This document shows, one piece after another, positions 11,422 through 23,992 of a stretch of 64,000 nucleotides of DNA. Position numbers and translations under genes: made by a program. The notes beneath the pieces were generated by a model. It was not told where the DNA came from and searched no databases. It worked only from the letters and a program-made list of their open reading frames with translations. This DNA is from Gibbula magus. Its lineage: Eukaryota > Mollusca > Gastropoda > Trochida > Trochidae. The stretch covers positions 50,233,750-50,297,749 of the forward strand of contig OW388296.1 of NCBI GenBank assembly GCA_936450465.1. The letters run 5' to 3'. The stretch's first letter is position 1. Each line of letters starts with the position of its first letter.

Positions 11422-12287
11422 TTACGTATTACATATTCATGTAAATGAAACTTGTTCCTCATAACCATGTCACTGTATATGTGTACAGAATGGATTATTT
11501 TACAGGCGCTTTCAACCGAAACTCGAGTTTTATTTGTCAATGAATTTTGGATAATCTCAATTTCGTTTCATTAGTTACACATACTTTACATAGAATACAT
11601 TTTTTATTGTATGTTCTAATTATAACAATCTGAAATGGAATTAAAAACTAATATTAATAACTTTAGCATGATGAAAATATTAAATATGATGACATATGAT
11701 GGACAAAACTGAATGTGTATTTAATTTGTATATTATAAAAGTTTACCTGTGTGTTTAAAGTGTATGATAAGATAAGATTTTCAGTTATAAAACAAACTGA
11801 AAAAATTAACCATTTTCTCATCAAATGCTATCTGCAAAATAACCTATTATATGAATATAACATAGTGTTTATATGTTTGTTGAATTCAAGTACTACGCGA
11901 TTTACACAATAGTCTAAGGCAGTTTAATATATTCCAACCGTTATGCAACTCATACATACGCAGAATATATGACACACATAGTTTGTCAACAACCGAGTTA
12001 CTTATTTACATACAGTTTTCCTCCATCAGGATGGAGCCCCAATAGCAGACATCCAATTAGTTACTAGACATTATATTATATGGGTGAGTGACCCACACAA
12101 GGCTGTTACTCATTTACCCCACTTGTCAGACAAAAACGACACATATTTGAATAGATTTCGAGTAGTTTTAATCATTGCCTAGCACAACATATACACACAT
12201 ATAAGCATAGTTATAATGGTTGTTACAAACCTCACACCACTAAACTTCCTATAATTATACTCAATAATTCCTATACGGATGTATTAT

Positions 12288-12314
12288 CCCGGGGATTATC
12301 ACATAATCCCCGGG
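12288..12314. repeat. Perfect 12-bp inverted repeat (hairpin)
   Basis: CCCGGGGATTAT and its exact complement are separated by three bases (CAC). The stem is GC-rich in an AT-rich region. It may be part of a mobile element end. Confidence 0.6.
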
Positions 12315-12473
12315 TTTCTAACGTAATAGCCCTCTGCCCCGGGCAATTATCTTAATAATGTCCCTCTTCAAATATCTATATTTATATGTCTAACTCTATT
12401 GGAAAACAACTATTAATTCAAACACCAATCTCCAAATCTTTTTTTTCTCCAAAGATTTAAAACCCTAACCCTC

Positions 12474-12513
12474 GGGATAAACACTCGGGGCTAACGCCCC
12501 TCGTGTTTATCCC
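12474..12513. repeat. Hairpin with 11-bp outer and 5-bp inner stem
   Basis: GGGATAAACAC pairs exactly with GTGTTTATCCC. Inside lies GGGGC, a TAAC loop and GCCCC. It lies about 160 bp from the other hairpin, with which it shares GGGAT/ATCCC elements. Confidence 0.6.
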
Positions 12514-12703
12514 TCGAGTTGCGGGTTTTAAATTTATCCTATACGCACCCCCTAACAGGAATGACATGTTATATAAACAACGTAACTTGTCAGTTGAGCA
12601 TTTGCTGTTCTCTACTTGTACTTTAAAATACCAAAGAAAGAGGAATATAAGAACAATGAAATTTATTAAAAAATGTTCCTTCCTTATTTCTTGAGATCTT
12701 AGC

Positions 12704-12746
12704 ATTGGTATATTGGTATATTGGTATATTGGTATATTGGTATATT
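12704..12746. repeat. Microsatellite (TTGGTATA)n
   Basis: About five uninterrupted copies of an 8-bp unit. Confidence 0.85.
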
Positions 12747-13839
12747 GTTACAGTGTTCGAGGGTTCTCATTTTGGTTCTTATAAATAATTATAAGCTGCA
12801 TTTAAAAAAAAGCATTCTACTGAACCCAAATATACACAAAATCTTTCACGGAGTCTCATTCGCACACACAAATAAATGGCAAGTATTATATAGTTTACAT
12901 CATGTGTTTGTGTCATTTGACTTCGAAAATACCATAATATCGAACAATATTAATTGTGCATGCATTTAATTTGCTAAAATCCATTTTCTGTTCAGGGGTG
13001 TCAACCATTTTTACCATGAGTATACTTGAACATACTTTTTGTTTGAAAAATGTTCATTTATCATCACAATGCACCGGTGCACCTAAGTATATGGTCTGCT
13101 GCGAGTTTTGTAGATTTCCACTTATGACTGTTATTACATACAGAATGGGCTAAAATTCTAACCGGTTAATCATGAAAAGTGTGCCTTTTGATTTATAGAT
13201 TGATACTGAACTATGAGCAAATGTTCACATAAATGGGTATGTTATCTCGAAAGAATGTTTGATGATCTTGGACTGAGTTTTATTAGGAAGTTTCAAGTTT
13301 TCCAAAGAACCTGTCCACCTTGCTAAAAACTTTTGTTAAAAGCAAAATAAAATATATGTTTAGCAAACCTGGGTGAAACAATTAAAATTTCTACCAAAGT
13401 AACTATTTATAGTATCAAACATCCATCTCTCCATTTTGAACAATACTTAGACCTTCTGCACTACGATCACTTATTAAAATTTTGAAACTCGACACCCCGA
13501 TCTTCTTCAGCTCCGGCGTTTATACGAAACAGGTGTCTATTTAATTTTGGGCATATAAATCGTTCGACTAACAAAGATATTGAAATGCAAACATGATAAA
13601 CTTTCTTGAATATAATTTTTTGGGATGAATGTTTATTCATAATGAACGAGAACAATATCTTCCTTAAGAGCATATGTGAACATATTGCATTTGTAAGAAA
13701 ATCGTTCATGTTATCTCATCTATTAGAGGCATTGCATCTTTTCTTGAGCCGGCGTCTATTCGAGGAAATACGGTACTCCCATGTTTATAGGGACTGAGAG
13801 TAAGTTATGTTTTAAATGATTTTTTCAACACATATACAG

Positions 13840-14361
13840 GATAATTCGCTTCCCACAGAAGTTACTCCCTTACTATTTCCGATCCCAACCTCTGTTCTAC
13901 ATTTCAAGGCTCCAGCAAAATGCCCTAGTTGGGCAAAGAGGAACCTCATACTGTATTCATGTTTCAAAACCAATGAAAACTCATCTTTCAGCGGCCATAT
14001 CGACCGATTGACTTCAAAGATCTCCGCATTTGACTCTCAATTAGGGTCTTGCTAATTAGCATATGTCCTACCAAAATATCTGATGTAAATAACACAAATG
14101 AATGTTTTGATGTTTGTCTCAGATTTGATCTTCTTTATTTATCACCATGTTTATGACCAATTCTTTTCACAAAATCAAATATCTCATTTCGATGAAAACA
14201 CATTAAACGGGAAAACGTTTATCTTACGTTTACTTTATCATTATGACGTGTCATTGGCAAATGTCACCTTTACAACGGCGTCGCTGATTGCACATCTAGA
14301 TGCAATTGCAACCAATCAGGACACTCCGTTTCTGTCCTCGGATTCATGCCATGTAGAATAG
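13840..14361. repeat. Dispersed repeat, related to block X
   Basis: The order of segments (TTCCGATCC, then GGAACCTCATACTGTAT, then TTAGCATATGTCCT, then CTGATGTAAATAACA) matches, with divergence, 27.79-28.27 and 29.55-30.01 kb. It is an older copy of sequence that also lies inside the 4.69-kb element. Confidence 0.6.
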
Positions 14362-15168
14362 AGGTTAAGATCGGAAATCTGAAGGGTTTTCTGGGGGAAG
14401 AAAACGATAAAGGATATTAATTAATTGAAAAATAATCCATAAGATGAAATAAGATAAATAATTTTCATATCACGACAAGGCGTTTCATCGACGTTCATGC
14501 CAATATCTTAATAAGCGCACGCCATTGAATGTAATGTCATTACAAGGATTATTCTCTATTGCGTACAACGTAATTTATGATGAAAACCACAGTAACATTG
14601 ACTCTCTAGACCAATGTACGTGCTAATGAATTTTCCCGACGAAATGGTGTTGAAGGTTGCTCTAGTCAATCATGTGTGTATGTGACGTTAGTAGAAACTG
14701 TCCCAAACGTCTTGTTAATATGAACATTATTTCAATTTACCTGTAAAATGGTAGTTTTATGTGAGTTTACAAGTAAACAACATCATACATGTATATATGT
14801 ATATATTTCCCCTTATGATACGATTCAATCTGTGTTAAAACATTGTTTTTTCAAAATTTGGAGTAGCTTAATGGTTGTGATTGTTATCAAGTGAAAAGGA
14901 GAACAGATAATATATCCAATTCCATGAGACTATAAACTTGTTCGTTCTTTTGCTTCACCTTTGTTTCAAATATACGAGTCGACTGCTATGATTTTCACGG
15001 GAATATAGACTTGATCAATACGTAGACTCTTTCTCTCTAACATACGTAACTCAATTATTGTTTCCTGGGTAACCTCTGTTACATAAATTTACCAATCAGA
15101 TCATTTTGATGAAATAACATACGTTTAAAACAAATTTGTGTATAACGCGTACAGATACAAAATTTTGA
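14362..15168. other. Non-coding stretch before the peptide-gene array
   Basis: No gene, RNA or clear repeat was recognised. Confidence 0.4.
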
Positions 15169-15406
15169 TTACTAAGCATTAAACATTTACTCTCCCTTCC
15201 CATACAAATATGATTTGTGAGAGTATCTGGTATACGTAAGACGTCATCGAGGAATATAGTTCAAGGGCTATCATAGTCTGAATAGGCTAAGTACAGATAA
15301 CTGGTCACAAAAGTAATTAAAGTTAATTCTGAAATTAACCCACGGGACCTCCCATTGTCAGACTATCTCATCCTATCTTTTGGGGGATATCATCTTGGTT
15401 TGAGCC

Positions 15407-15416
15407 AAAATAAAAG
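15407..15416 (+). promoter_or_regulatory. TATA-like core promoter of peptide gene 1
   Basis: AAAATAAAAG lies about 70 bp before the ATG, in a block conserved in genes 1-5 (with GGATATCATCTTGGTTT just upstream). A possible transcription start is the ACTCATAC segment near 15427. Equivalent motifs lie at 24237, 37014, 43250 and 49995. Confidence 0.45.
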
Positions 15417-15476
15417 CGTTTGAAGACTCATACTAAACAAACTGTGAGAAGACAGTGCAGGAAGAAGGTCTTGACA

Positions 15477-15588
15477 ATGAAAGCCCTCAAATTCGTTACT
15501 CTGATAATCGTCATGCTGGCGATTGTCACAACTGGGCGTAGTTCTCCATTTATCCGTGGGCTTTTTCCAGATAATTATGCCGATACAG
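15477..15588 (+). CDS. Secreted cysteine-rich peptide gene 1, exon 1 (signal peptide)
   Basis: Thirty-seven codons plus one base. The start MKALKFVTLIIVMLAIVTTG is a textbook signal peptide: Lys, then a hydrophobic core, then small residues. A pro-region RSSPFIRGLFPDNYADT follows. The exon ends at a strong donor (CAG then GTGAGT). The ATG is the first after the conserved promoter block and is shared by all family members. Phase 1 joins exactly to exon 2 at 20625. No match to a named family was recognised; the architecture resembles antimicrobial or venom peptide precursors. Confidence 0.72.
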
Positions 15589-17082
15589 GTGAGTAACATG
15601 ATTAATACTAGAAAGTCAAGATAAGTTGTTTGAGGGATATTCTGACCGAATCCTGTCTCAGGGTATAACGTACATTGTATACGTAATTTCTCCACTTTCA
15701 TACCCTGGGTTAAAACCCCACTCAAAGCATAATACTAGTAATTTAGAGTCATACGTTTGCAATGATACAGCGATGAAGTAGTCCAAAAAACTTTCTTGTA
15801 TAACCCTTAAAGTATGAAGGTTATCCTTTTAAACTGTCAGTGTCGTGGTTATTGGAATGTATACTTGTCACGTGACCTTGTTTTAGTCCAATTAGCGGGG
15901 AGGATATCGCTGTTATTTCAACGTCTGAATTTATTCATCTAACATTAAACCTCTGGCAAACTTCGTTGGTTTTAATGAACTCCTGTGTGTGTTTAATCAG
16001 GAGATAAACATATTGTGTCTGAAAATCAGCGGCATATAACGGAATTATTATAGTTAGAGATGTAATCCTCGCGTTATATTAATTTTCACTTCGAGTTCAC
16101 TTCCACATTACTTTGATAGACTGCACTTCAGCGTGATATCAATACAGCGGTCTTGTACACTTGCTAGGATTAGTTTTACGTCTTTGCATTGAAGAAACGA
16201 AACTTATTTTAGAAGATTTTCTGACAAACATCAATGTACACGTCATGAATCATACAGAAATACATTATATTTATATATTTAATAATAAACAAACTGATAG
16301 GTACATATTTCCGATGATAGTTCGCCGATAGTTCGTCTCAAATTGCTTTCTTCACGTTCTAGCATGTAAATGTTAGCCGTACATGTGCGTTGCGGTTTAA
16401 ACATATGTTATGTCAATGACAATTAAATCGGGATTGGCAAACAAGCAAACACTGTTTATGTGAATGCCTCTCCCGAACATATAAGCAATTACTTAAAACG
16501 TGACGATCACATGGACAGAATACAAACATACATCTATATGTCCACAAACAACCCCATAATAAACAACGAAAACAACACAAAAAACCCCAAAACAACAACA
16601 ATCTCCGAAACGTTGAAGGCTACACAGTTATATCAATTATATTTAATTTTTTTTAAAACCCCAAAAAACTAAGTAGTCTGATGTCAACTTAATATATATC
16701 AGTATATCTGTAACATCGTATCAGCAAGGCACATGTATACATGTTCATAAAAATGAATCAATATAATGAAACTTTGCACAGATTTTAACAGTTCTAAATT
16801 GACCTGTTCTATTGAGAAAGAGTGGCCATATACAATTGAAGACAAATTAAAACCTTTCGAAAAGAGGTATGTATTTAATCTTATACCAATGAAGATAGAT
16901 GAGGAAAAATTGAAGCGCATCTTCGTTGCCATTTCAGCAGTTACATACAGAGCTATTTGAAATAAATCTGGAAAATCTATCTCCATTTAAATCACTACAC
17001 CAAAGCCGAAGACGACATTGAATTATCTGGCATAATCTAGATCCATAAAGTTATAGAAGATTTGATTTGTGTCGTTTTGTTT

Positions 17083-17505
17083 TAGCTTATTTTTAAAATT
17101 CCCCTAGTGTGCTAGCGATTACTATATCTGCAAGAAGAGAATTCCAGATATTAACCGTGTGAGGAATACCAGATTTTCAGTAAAGGCTGGTATTAATTTG
17201 ATATTTAGTAGGTCTGTAGTATTTCTCAAACTGTATCCACTTGAAGAGGATACATTTCCTGGGACTTAACTGGACAGGTAGTCTAGATCTCGAACTAATT
17301 TAACAATCATTTTGTAAAAGAGAAATGATGCATGTACACTTGTTGACGGCGTCTCCTTTCTTGAAAAGAAGACATATTTGTGTCCGAAGATAATTTTTGG
17401 TAACTTGTGCCGCGAACAGCCCCGCATATAGTTCGGATTGCATCTAAGTTTAGTTTTTCCAAGAGAAGTGCTTGCATGAGCGTTTTGTAAATATCATGCT
17501 TCAAT
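17083..17505 (-). pseudogene. LINE reverse-transcriptase C-terminal fragment
   Basis: Minus-strand reading gives EKLNLDAIRTICGAVRGTSY, then SFQERRRRQQ. After frameshifts and a stop come SLRNTTDLLNIKLIPAF and IPHTVNIWNSLLADIVIAS. These are the typical tail motifs of non-LTR retrotransposon polyproteins (the A-R-x-x-G stretch, L-x-x-R, and H-T-V-N-x-W-N-x-L). It lies antisense in intron 1 of peptide gene 1. A shorter remnant occupies the matching place in gene 2 (25.64-25.86 kb). Confidence 0.75.
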
Positions 17506-17675
17506 AAAAGACATATTGGTTAAATTCTTGTTATATTTTCAGGTTTCAAAACTAGGTTATTGATTGTAACGGAAATCTATTCAACGAATAATCTGTAAAT
17601 TAAAAACGTATATACATACATTAGAAATACATGTCAATTAGAAATGAACACTCTATCTTCAATTCTTGTACTTTT

Positions 17676-17760
17676 CCATTGCGAGATTCGAACCCACACT
17701 CTCATAATCAGACACTAATCGGCTTCACCGTCTGTCCAACATCAAATTCCACTTGAGACC
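17676..17760 (-). repeat. tRNA-derived (SINE-like) segment
   Basis: On the minus strand a box B (GGTTCGAATCTC) lies at tRNA distance from a box A-like stretch (TGGACAGACGGTG). A related copy is at 56336-56405. The ends do not form an acceptor stem. Confidence 0.45.
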
Positions 17761-18027
17761 TATACACACATACAGCTAAATTGTACTGACATCTGCAATT
17801 CAATTGTCATACCTCTCATCTCTTAGAATAATTGGAATTTTCATTTTTCTTAATAAGTTGAGATGAGGTGAGTTGGGGTTTCACGCCCCTTTCAATAGTT
17901 TTTCACTTATATCATGGCTGCTAGTATTATGTCAGATAGAAAGCCAACAACACCACGTGACTATGCATTGCGGTAAATGTCAGGGTAGTATTCCACCCAA
18001 ACCTCACTGCGTGTAGAACAGGGTTAC

Positions 18028-18085
18028 CTTGCCCCTGGCGGGATTCGAACCCTGGACCTCTTGATCACACAGGCCCATTGAGTAA
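18028..18085 (-). repeat. tRNA 3'-half remnant
   Basis: The minus strand carries CAGGGTTCGAATCCCGCC, a perfect T-arm/box B, with no recognisable 5' half. It is a SINE or tRNA pseudogene remnant. Confidence 0.4.
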
Positions 18086-20529
18086 TATATCCTATGTATT
18101 AGGTGATATAAAAAGATCCTTATCACAACGTTTGTTGGTAACCGTTTGGGTTTTGGGTTAGATTTGGAAACGTTAAATTATATTAAACATTTAGAAACTG
18201 AATCATTTGCAAGAGAAAATGACATTTAATATCTCTAATATATTGGAACATATCCAGCTTCACTTCATAGGCGCGCTAGTGTAAAAGTACTTTTGCCAAT
18301 CAAAAGGTAAAAATATCACCTTCTACCATCGTACACCGGGTGTAAAGAGGTGTACACAGATGATATACTCCTTGTCACGGTTCTTAATTTATTTATATAA
18401 TAAATATATAATTTTGGACCTGGAAATGAAGGACACAGATGATACAAATGATTTACGTTATTCATTATATTTTGCGAAATAAAACTACCAACGGTACACA
18501 AAATATCTACAAAGTGTACACAAAGGAACATCCACACTGATAGTTTACAGACTGAAATGATAAATTTGAATAACATGTTGGAAGAATTCACACTGCAAGG
18601 TAAACTTGATGCTTAGTTAACATTTCTCGTGTGAGTGAATCATAATGTGACATATACATGTATATTTATCAAATTTTTAAAATTTACGAACACACGCCAC
18701 ACAAAATACAACCTCTAGACTGAGCAACGTACGTTAATATAACCACCCACACATAATCTGGTTCTTTATTTTTTTATACGTACAAGGTAAAAACAATCAA
18801 GGAAAACTTGATTGTGATAATTATCCGTCTTTGATTCTATTTCCAAATTAAGCTGAACACATAACCATTTTACTCCTCTCTACAAACATGTAATAGTTAC
18901 TCCTATACTACAACTGTCCTGATATTTCCCGATGCAACGAGGAAACTATGGTAGTAACTGACTCACATCTCACTTGTTTCGAGTGACATAACATGAAAAC
19001 ATAACAGTTTTTAAATAATGTAAAATACCATAACCTTTTTCTGGCCCCTTCTCTAGTGTATGAATTAAGTGCGTAGTACTACGGATGTTCCACCTGACCG
19101 ATTTTAGTACGTGATTCTCGCGTGTCAAATTAGGCTGAACTAAATGTTCAAAGATCGTGCAGGTTCGTGCAATTTACGAACATATGGGTAATTTATGACG
19201 AAATTTCACAGTTTGTCAATTTGCGAGATTGCTGCTGACAAATGAAGCGTGGCTCTGCGACAATGAAAATTGATGGTTGAAGTTTGGATTTTCAATATTT
19301 AGCTAACTTGAACTTTCTTATAAATTATGTATTTTGTATATTTCCTTAATTGTAATTTTATCTATGCTTCAAACTACTATATTTATCATTTCTAACATAA
19401 CTTTATATATTCTGAATTTGTGGTAGAAAATACATCTGTCATGTTTATTTTTTGGGTCTATTCGTTCTAGTATATTTTTTGGCAGAAGTCAAACAATTGA
19501 TTAAAGTATTTCAAGCATTGAGTATTAAATCAAATAAATCCTTTTTAGGCGTTGATCTTAGTGAATCAAACGTTAAGCTTAATCGGTATGTCATTGATGT
19601 TGATAAACTGTAACTAATTTTGTTTAAAAGTGGTTTTGAAAGTGTCCGTGTATACAATATCAGAACTGTTTGGACGAAGCAGTCATGATAACGATAATGA
19701 ACAGGACACTTTTAATAAATGGTTGCTACGGGTAACGAGGTCAAAGTGGAATGCAAATAAGTTCATGACATTGTCAACCATGCCAAGGATACACACCCTG
19801 AAAGAGAAATCGTGATTCGGTAAAGATTGAGTGGAGGCTTCGAAACCGTCAGACAGAATACTATCAGAAATATGTTCTTAACGTTGAAGATATAGTTCAA
19901 TAATACCGTCAAGAATATGTCCGTGTTTCCAGGGTACATTTCTCCAGTCTATTGATATCTTTAAACAAGACTGGCACTCATCTTTACATGTGCCCTTTTG
20001 GGGTTTGAACTTTTTGAACTTGATTTTTTTTCGTTTCCATGGCAACATTTTGTACATTTGTCTTTTAGAAAGGAAATGCTTTGAAGTGAATTGGGTGAAT
20101 TTACGAGCAAAAACACCTTCTAGTTTTAATTATACACTGCTAAAACTGATTATTCATTGGACCGGGTGGATAAGCCATCTCTCCTGATGGCTCTTGTTAA
20201 AATATGACATAAACGTTTTTGTAAATTTTCATTGTAAACATCTCAATCGCATAAAAAATTGTCGACAGGATCGCTGAGCAAAGGAAGATTTAAAAATTGA
20301 TAATTTCTATTTGCCGCATTAAACTGAAACAGCCTCCCGCTTTCACTAAATGTAGCATTCTTCTAATGTATTTATTTCTATGTACTAAACTGAATAAGAA
20401 ATAGGAGAAATCAGCTGTTATATACCGTATTTTTGGTGGTTGTATACCCCTCTCTACAAACATATAATCGATGTACACCTCTCTACTTCCAGTGTACAAT
20501 GATACACGGTGAATATATTGTATGAACTT

Positions 20530-20572
20530 AAATCATAAATGGAAAAAATGAGAAAAAGGTGCTACAGCGCCT
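20530..20572. mobile_element. Right end of a TTAA MITE
   Basis: GGTGCTACAGCGCCT followed by TTAA is the right terminus of a family B-like element, 50 bp before exon 2 of gene 1. Its left end was not found. Confidence 0.4.
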
Positions 20573-20624
20573 TTAAATTTGAAATAAACTCCTTCTTATG
20601 AAATAATCTCGATCGTTCTTCCAG

Positions 20625-20718
20625 AACCAACACGGGCCCCACTGTCCAATCGTCCCAGTTGCCGGACATGTGGACTGAGGAGTTCTCGATGCAGGTACCG
20701 AGCCTGTTGAAATCAAAG
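20625..20718 (+). CDS. Secreted cysteine-rich peptide gene 1, exon 2 (cysteine domain)
   Basis: After TTCTTCCAG the joined frame starts EPTRAPLSNRPS and then gives four cysteines spaced C-x2-C-x6-C-x4-C. The last Cys is the final residue before a TGA at 20708-20710. The spacers are rich in Arg, so the domain is strongly basic, about 65 residues in all with the precursor. Two disulphides in a compact basic hairpin would suit a membrane-active or host-defence peptide, but that is inference. Gene 6 and decayed genes 2-4 carry the same Cys scaffold in the same exon. They continue past the last Cys, so gene 1 may be shortened by two or three residues. Non-coding exon sequence runs on to 20718 before GTAAAT. 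Confidence 0.68.
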
Positions 20719-20902
20719 GTAAATATGAAGGAATCCGATTTTCAAGTTATTAATTTCGATAATGTATTTTTGTTTTCAACGTGATTCTATAATGTTTATT
20801 TGGAAAAAAGTTGATATAAATGCCATCTAGGTATGTTTGGCCAAATGAATGTTTTCACCTTCTACAACACGACATTCTTATACTTTCTCGGGATGAAACC
20901 AT

Positions 20903-20990
20903 TACAGGATTCGAACCTATACCATCAGAATGCGGTGCACATCGTTAGCTTTGAATATGCAGCTTTACAACTCAGCCACTTTGGTATCGA
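20903..20990 (-). repeat. tRNA-derived segment in intron 2 of gene 1
   Basis: The minus strand shows TAGGTTCGAATCCTG (box B) with GTGGCTGAGTTGTAAAGC as a box A-like stretch. Shortened copies persist in genes 2-4 (about 31395, 38635, 44990) and at 53400, which shows it was in the ancestral unit. Confidence 0.45.
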
Positions 20991-21651
20991 TAAAACAGAC
21001 AAGCAACTAATAGTTAATATACGTACATGTTTAATATTTACATGTAATTATATGCACATATTTGAGTTCGTTAAGTTGATTGGTATCAGGTTATTTATTA
21101 TCTGGAAAGAAGAGAATTCTGCATTCCTGGTGGAATTGTGGGACTCATCATTACTCAAAATAAAGAAGACACCACATGTATTGATCATTGTGTAATCTAC
21201 AGCAGACTTTCTCAAGTCAAATGAGTTTATTTGTAATGAGGCCAAGGGCCCATATACAAGCAATACAATATACAAATATATACTTTGTGCAACATATTAA
21301 AATAGCATTAGACGCTTTCATATATTTTCCTTTTTTTCCATTTGTAAATATCTATGAATAGAAGCTGATTTCCAAAATTATTCCTGAAGAAATATTGTCG
21401 TGAGTTGTCAAACTGACAAACGAGAGTAAAATGATACTCGTCCATTATTGCAATGTTGAAAACAAGACATACATGTATACGTATGATGTGTTCAATTGAC
21501 TTCCATCTACCGTCATCATAGTTCAGTAGCAGACCATGGCCATTTCTCTAACGAATACCCTTCTAATGCGACACACCATATAAACCAACATCCCGAATCT
21601 GTCTCCTTTTTGTAGTTTAATGTATTATACTTATTTTAATTTCCCTTTCAG

Positions 21652-21755
21652 TACCTGTGAGTCCTGAGGAAGAAGATTCACAGGAAGTCTTGGGGATCTC
21701 TGAACTTCAGTGATACCAACTCAGTTTTATCAATACTGAGTTTGTAGCGAATAAA
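21652..21755 (+). other. Peptide gene 1, exon 3 (3' UTR) and poly(A) signal
   Basis: A pyrimidine-rich TTTCAG acceptor precedes a block (AGTCCTGAGGAAGAAGATTC) conserved in all units at 28791, 32051, 39227 and 45575. Because exon 2 already carries the stop, this is untranslated in gene 1. AATAAA at 21750-21755 is the likely polyadenylation signal; a second lies near 21869. Confidence 0.55.
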
Positions 21756-22280
21756 CAGTAACAAACTGCATTTTGCGTTAATTCGAGAGTTGTTTTTCTG
21801 AAAAATAGAGACATACAGAATAATAACTTTAATGTTGACAAACGTTTAATTATTGCAAGTGGCTAAAATAAAATGCATTGGGAGCACATCTCATGATGGT
21901 TATAATTAAAAATAAGACCATTATTTATACATTTACATGTATATATCACGGGCAGAATAATGTTAAAGAGTTACAATGAAGAACATTCAATGTATACCAC
22001 ACACCAAAAGAAAGTTGTTACATGTATACGGATGATTGAATGTTGATTTATGATCCACTTTAACTGAAACTGGCTGTAAAGTCATTTATGGTCTTGTGTT
22101 AAAGACAAATAAAATGTCATGTGACATTGAAAATACAGTTCTAAGCAGAAACATATTTCTGTTAATATTGAACGTTATTTTGGCTTTAATTTGAAGCTGT
22201 TTCTGTAAGAATTAAGAAACTGTAAGAATCGACGAAGTGTCTTAAAATGTAATCTTATTATTCTCAGTTTGTAGTGTAAC

Positions 22281-22806
22281 CTACACTCACCCGCAAAAGA
22301 AATGTCACCATAGAAAATACAAGGTAATTAAATCCACGAGTGATAAAATCGACTGAAACAGAGATACATAATTTCTCCGAAAGCAAATTAAAAGGAATTT
22401 TAAATTTCACAACATTATCTGTTCATATTTTACAGAAACAAACGTTTTGAAAATTGCCGTATAGACATTGAGCGATCAGGGATTCAATGTCATGCACTAC
22501 AATACCTTTAATGTCTTCAACAAATTTAAGTCCAAGAAGATTATCTATGTCAAAAACGTTTGTATAAATTTTTATGTTTCATGATTTTTAAAGTTGAACG
22601 GATGGCATTCTGGCCAAAGATACTTTGTGAAAATGCGATTTCAACAACATCAGTGTACTTGAACAGACATAAATCAAAAGTATTTTGATGTGTGAAATTG
22701 CGGTTACCTCTTTACAAATAATGTTTCTATATAAAGTACTCAAAGCGACTTTCTCCTGCAGAACTGTTGAAAATGAGGAGACGTTTGTTTTGCGGTTGAG
22801 TGTATA
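22281..22806. mobile_element. Inverted-repeat element, family M1 (unit 1 copy)
   Basis: The left end is CTACACTCACCCGCAAAAGA and the right end carries the complement (ACGTTTGTTTTGCGGTTGAG). It keeps only a stub of the LINE found inside the copies in units 2-4 (about 22466-22525), so the LINE was once here and was deleted with part of M1. Confidence 0.65.
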
Positions 22807-23992
22807 GGAGCATAAAGACGAATAAAATTAACTCTTCCTGCTGTATATCCTGCATATATCCATCTGCAAAGCAGCTACACAATCTCATCCTGATGGAAAT
22901 GTGCTCCACTTACAGTCGAATGTTAACAGATACTATTTCATAATATTTCTAAACAAATGCAGCCGAAAGAAGCTTGTGTATGGAACGCACAACCGAGATA
23001 CGGCCTCATCTGTGACAACTCCCGGGCAGGCTCAGCCCTGCTGCGTTGTATGCTGACCCATGTTAAGAGAAAACAGAAGCAAGTTTCAGTATAAAATATC
23101 ATCCAAATACTCTATGTGCCAATGGATACCTTTTATAAACATGGAATGATCGTGAAAAAACACTTTTAGGTGAATTTTCAAAACTTCAAAAAATTTACAA
23201 ATAATGTTTCTATAAAAAGTACTCATTTCGACTTTCTCCGGCAGCAGAATTACCTTTTTTACACTTTCAAAAACGAGGAGACGTTTCTTTTGCGGTTGAG
23301 AGTGTAGGAGCATAGAGACTAATAAAATCAACTCTTCCTGCTGTATAATTGAAATACAGTAAACTTAAAAACAACAAAATAACACCAAGTGGCTGTATTT
23401 TGAAGCTGTCTATTGTATGAATTAGTCAGGGAAGAATCGTAAAATGTCTGTACGTGTAACGTAATGGAGCAAAGTTACGATCTGATGTCGATAAGATTAC
23501 TTCAAATGTCAGTAGGTCAATCCAATTTTATTACAATTCAGTATGTCATTCGGTTAGTGTTTTTTTAAAAACACGAATATGATATTTTAATTACATTTGA
23601 GGTGGAGGTGCATTTTAAGCAATCTCATGAATAGACCTGCTAATAAAGGACATATATCCATCTGCAAAGCAGCTACAAAATCTCATCCTGATGGAAATGT
23701 GCTCCACTTATGGTTGAGTGTAAACAGATACTATTTCATAATATTTCTAAACAAATGCAGCCGAAAGAAGCTTGTGTATGGAACGCACAACCGAGATACG
23801 GCCTCATCTGTGACAACTCCCGGGCAGGCTCAGCCCTGCTGCGTTGTATGCTGACCCATGTTAAGAGAAAACAGAAGCAAGTTTCAGTATAAAATATCAT
23901 CCAAATACTCTATGTGCCAATGGATACCTTTTATAAACATGGAATGATCGTGAAAAAACACTTTTAGGTGAATTTCCAAAACTTCAAAAAAT
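22690..23992. repeat. Tandem duplication in spacer of unit 1
   Basis: The block from TTTACAAATAATGTTTCTAT to CTTCAAAAAATTTA occurs at 22690-23190 and again at 23190-23992. The first copy has an internal deletion of about 0.3 kb near 22850. Both copies contain the GGGCAGGCTCAGCCCTGC palindrome (23025 and 23823). Confidence 0.65.

Larger units (their letters stand above)
11422..13839. other. Non-coding stretch with hairpins and a microsatellite
   Basis: Open frames of 60-82 codons are scattered on both strands, with no domain, signal peptide or splice support. The notable structures are listed separately: two strong hairpins (12288-12314 and 12474-12513) and a TTGGTATA array. Nothing else was recognised. 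Confidence 0.45.
15589..20624 (+). other. Intron 1 of peptide gene 1
   Basis: A 5.0-kb intron, against about 1.3-1.4 kb in genes 3 and 4. It holds a LINE fragment and tRNA-derived pieces at 17676-17760 and 18028-18085, plus unassigned sequence. The 64-codon plus-strand frame at 16766-16960 has a decayed counterpart in gene 2 (25570-25650) and is not supported as a gene. Confidence 0.55.
15169..23992 (+). repeat. Array unit 1 (peptide gene 1 plus spacer)
   Basis: The unit start is set at the shared TTACTAAGCATTAAA block, which precedes every exon 1 by about 310 bp. It contains gene 1, the family M1 element and an internal tandem duplication. It is more diverged than units 2-5. Confidence 0.65.

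Noticed and set aside
16766..16960. 64-codon frame with polar, gene-like composition in intron 1 of gene 1
   Set aside because: The counterpart in gene 2 (about 25570-25650) is broken by a stop and deletion, and no protein family was recognised. It may be part of an old retroelement.
20833..21195. 120-codon plus-strand frame as a gene
   Set aside because: It lies in intron 2 of peptide gene 1, covers a tRNA-derived repeat, and the equivalent frame is broken in units 2-4.
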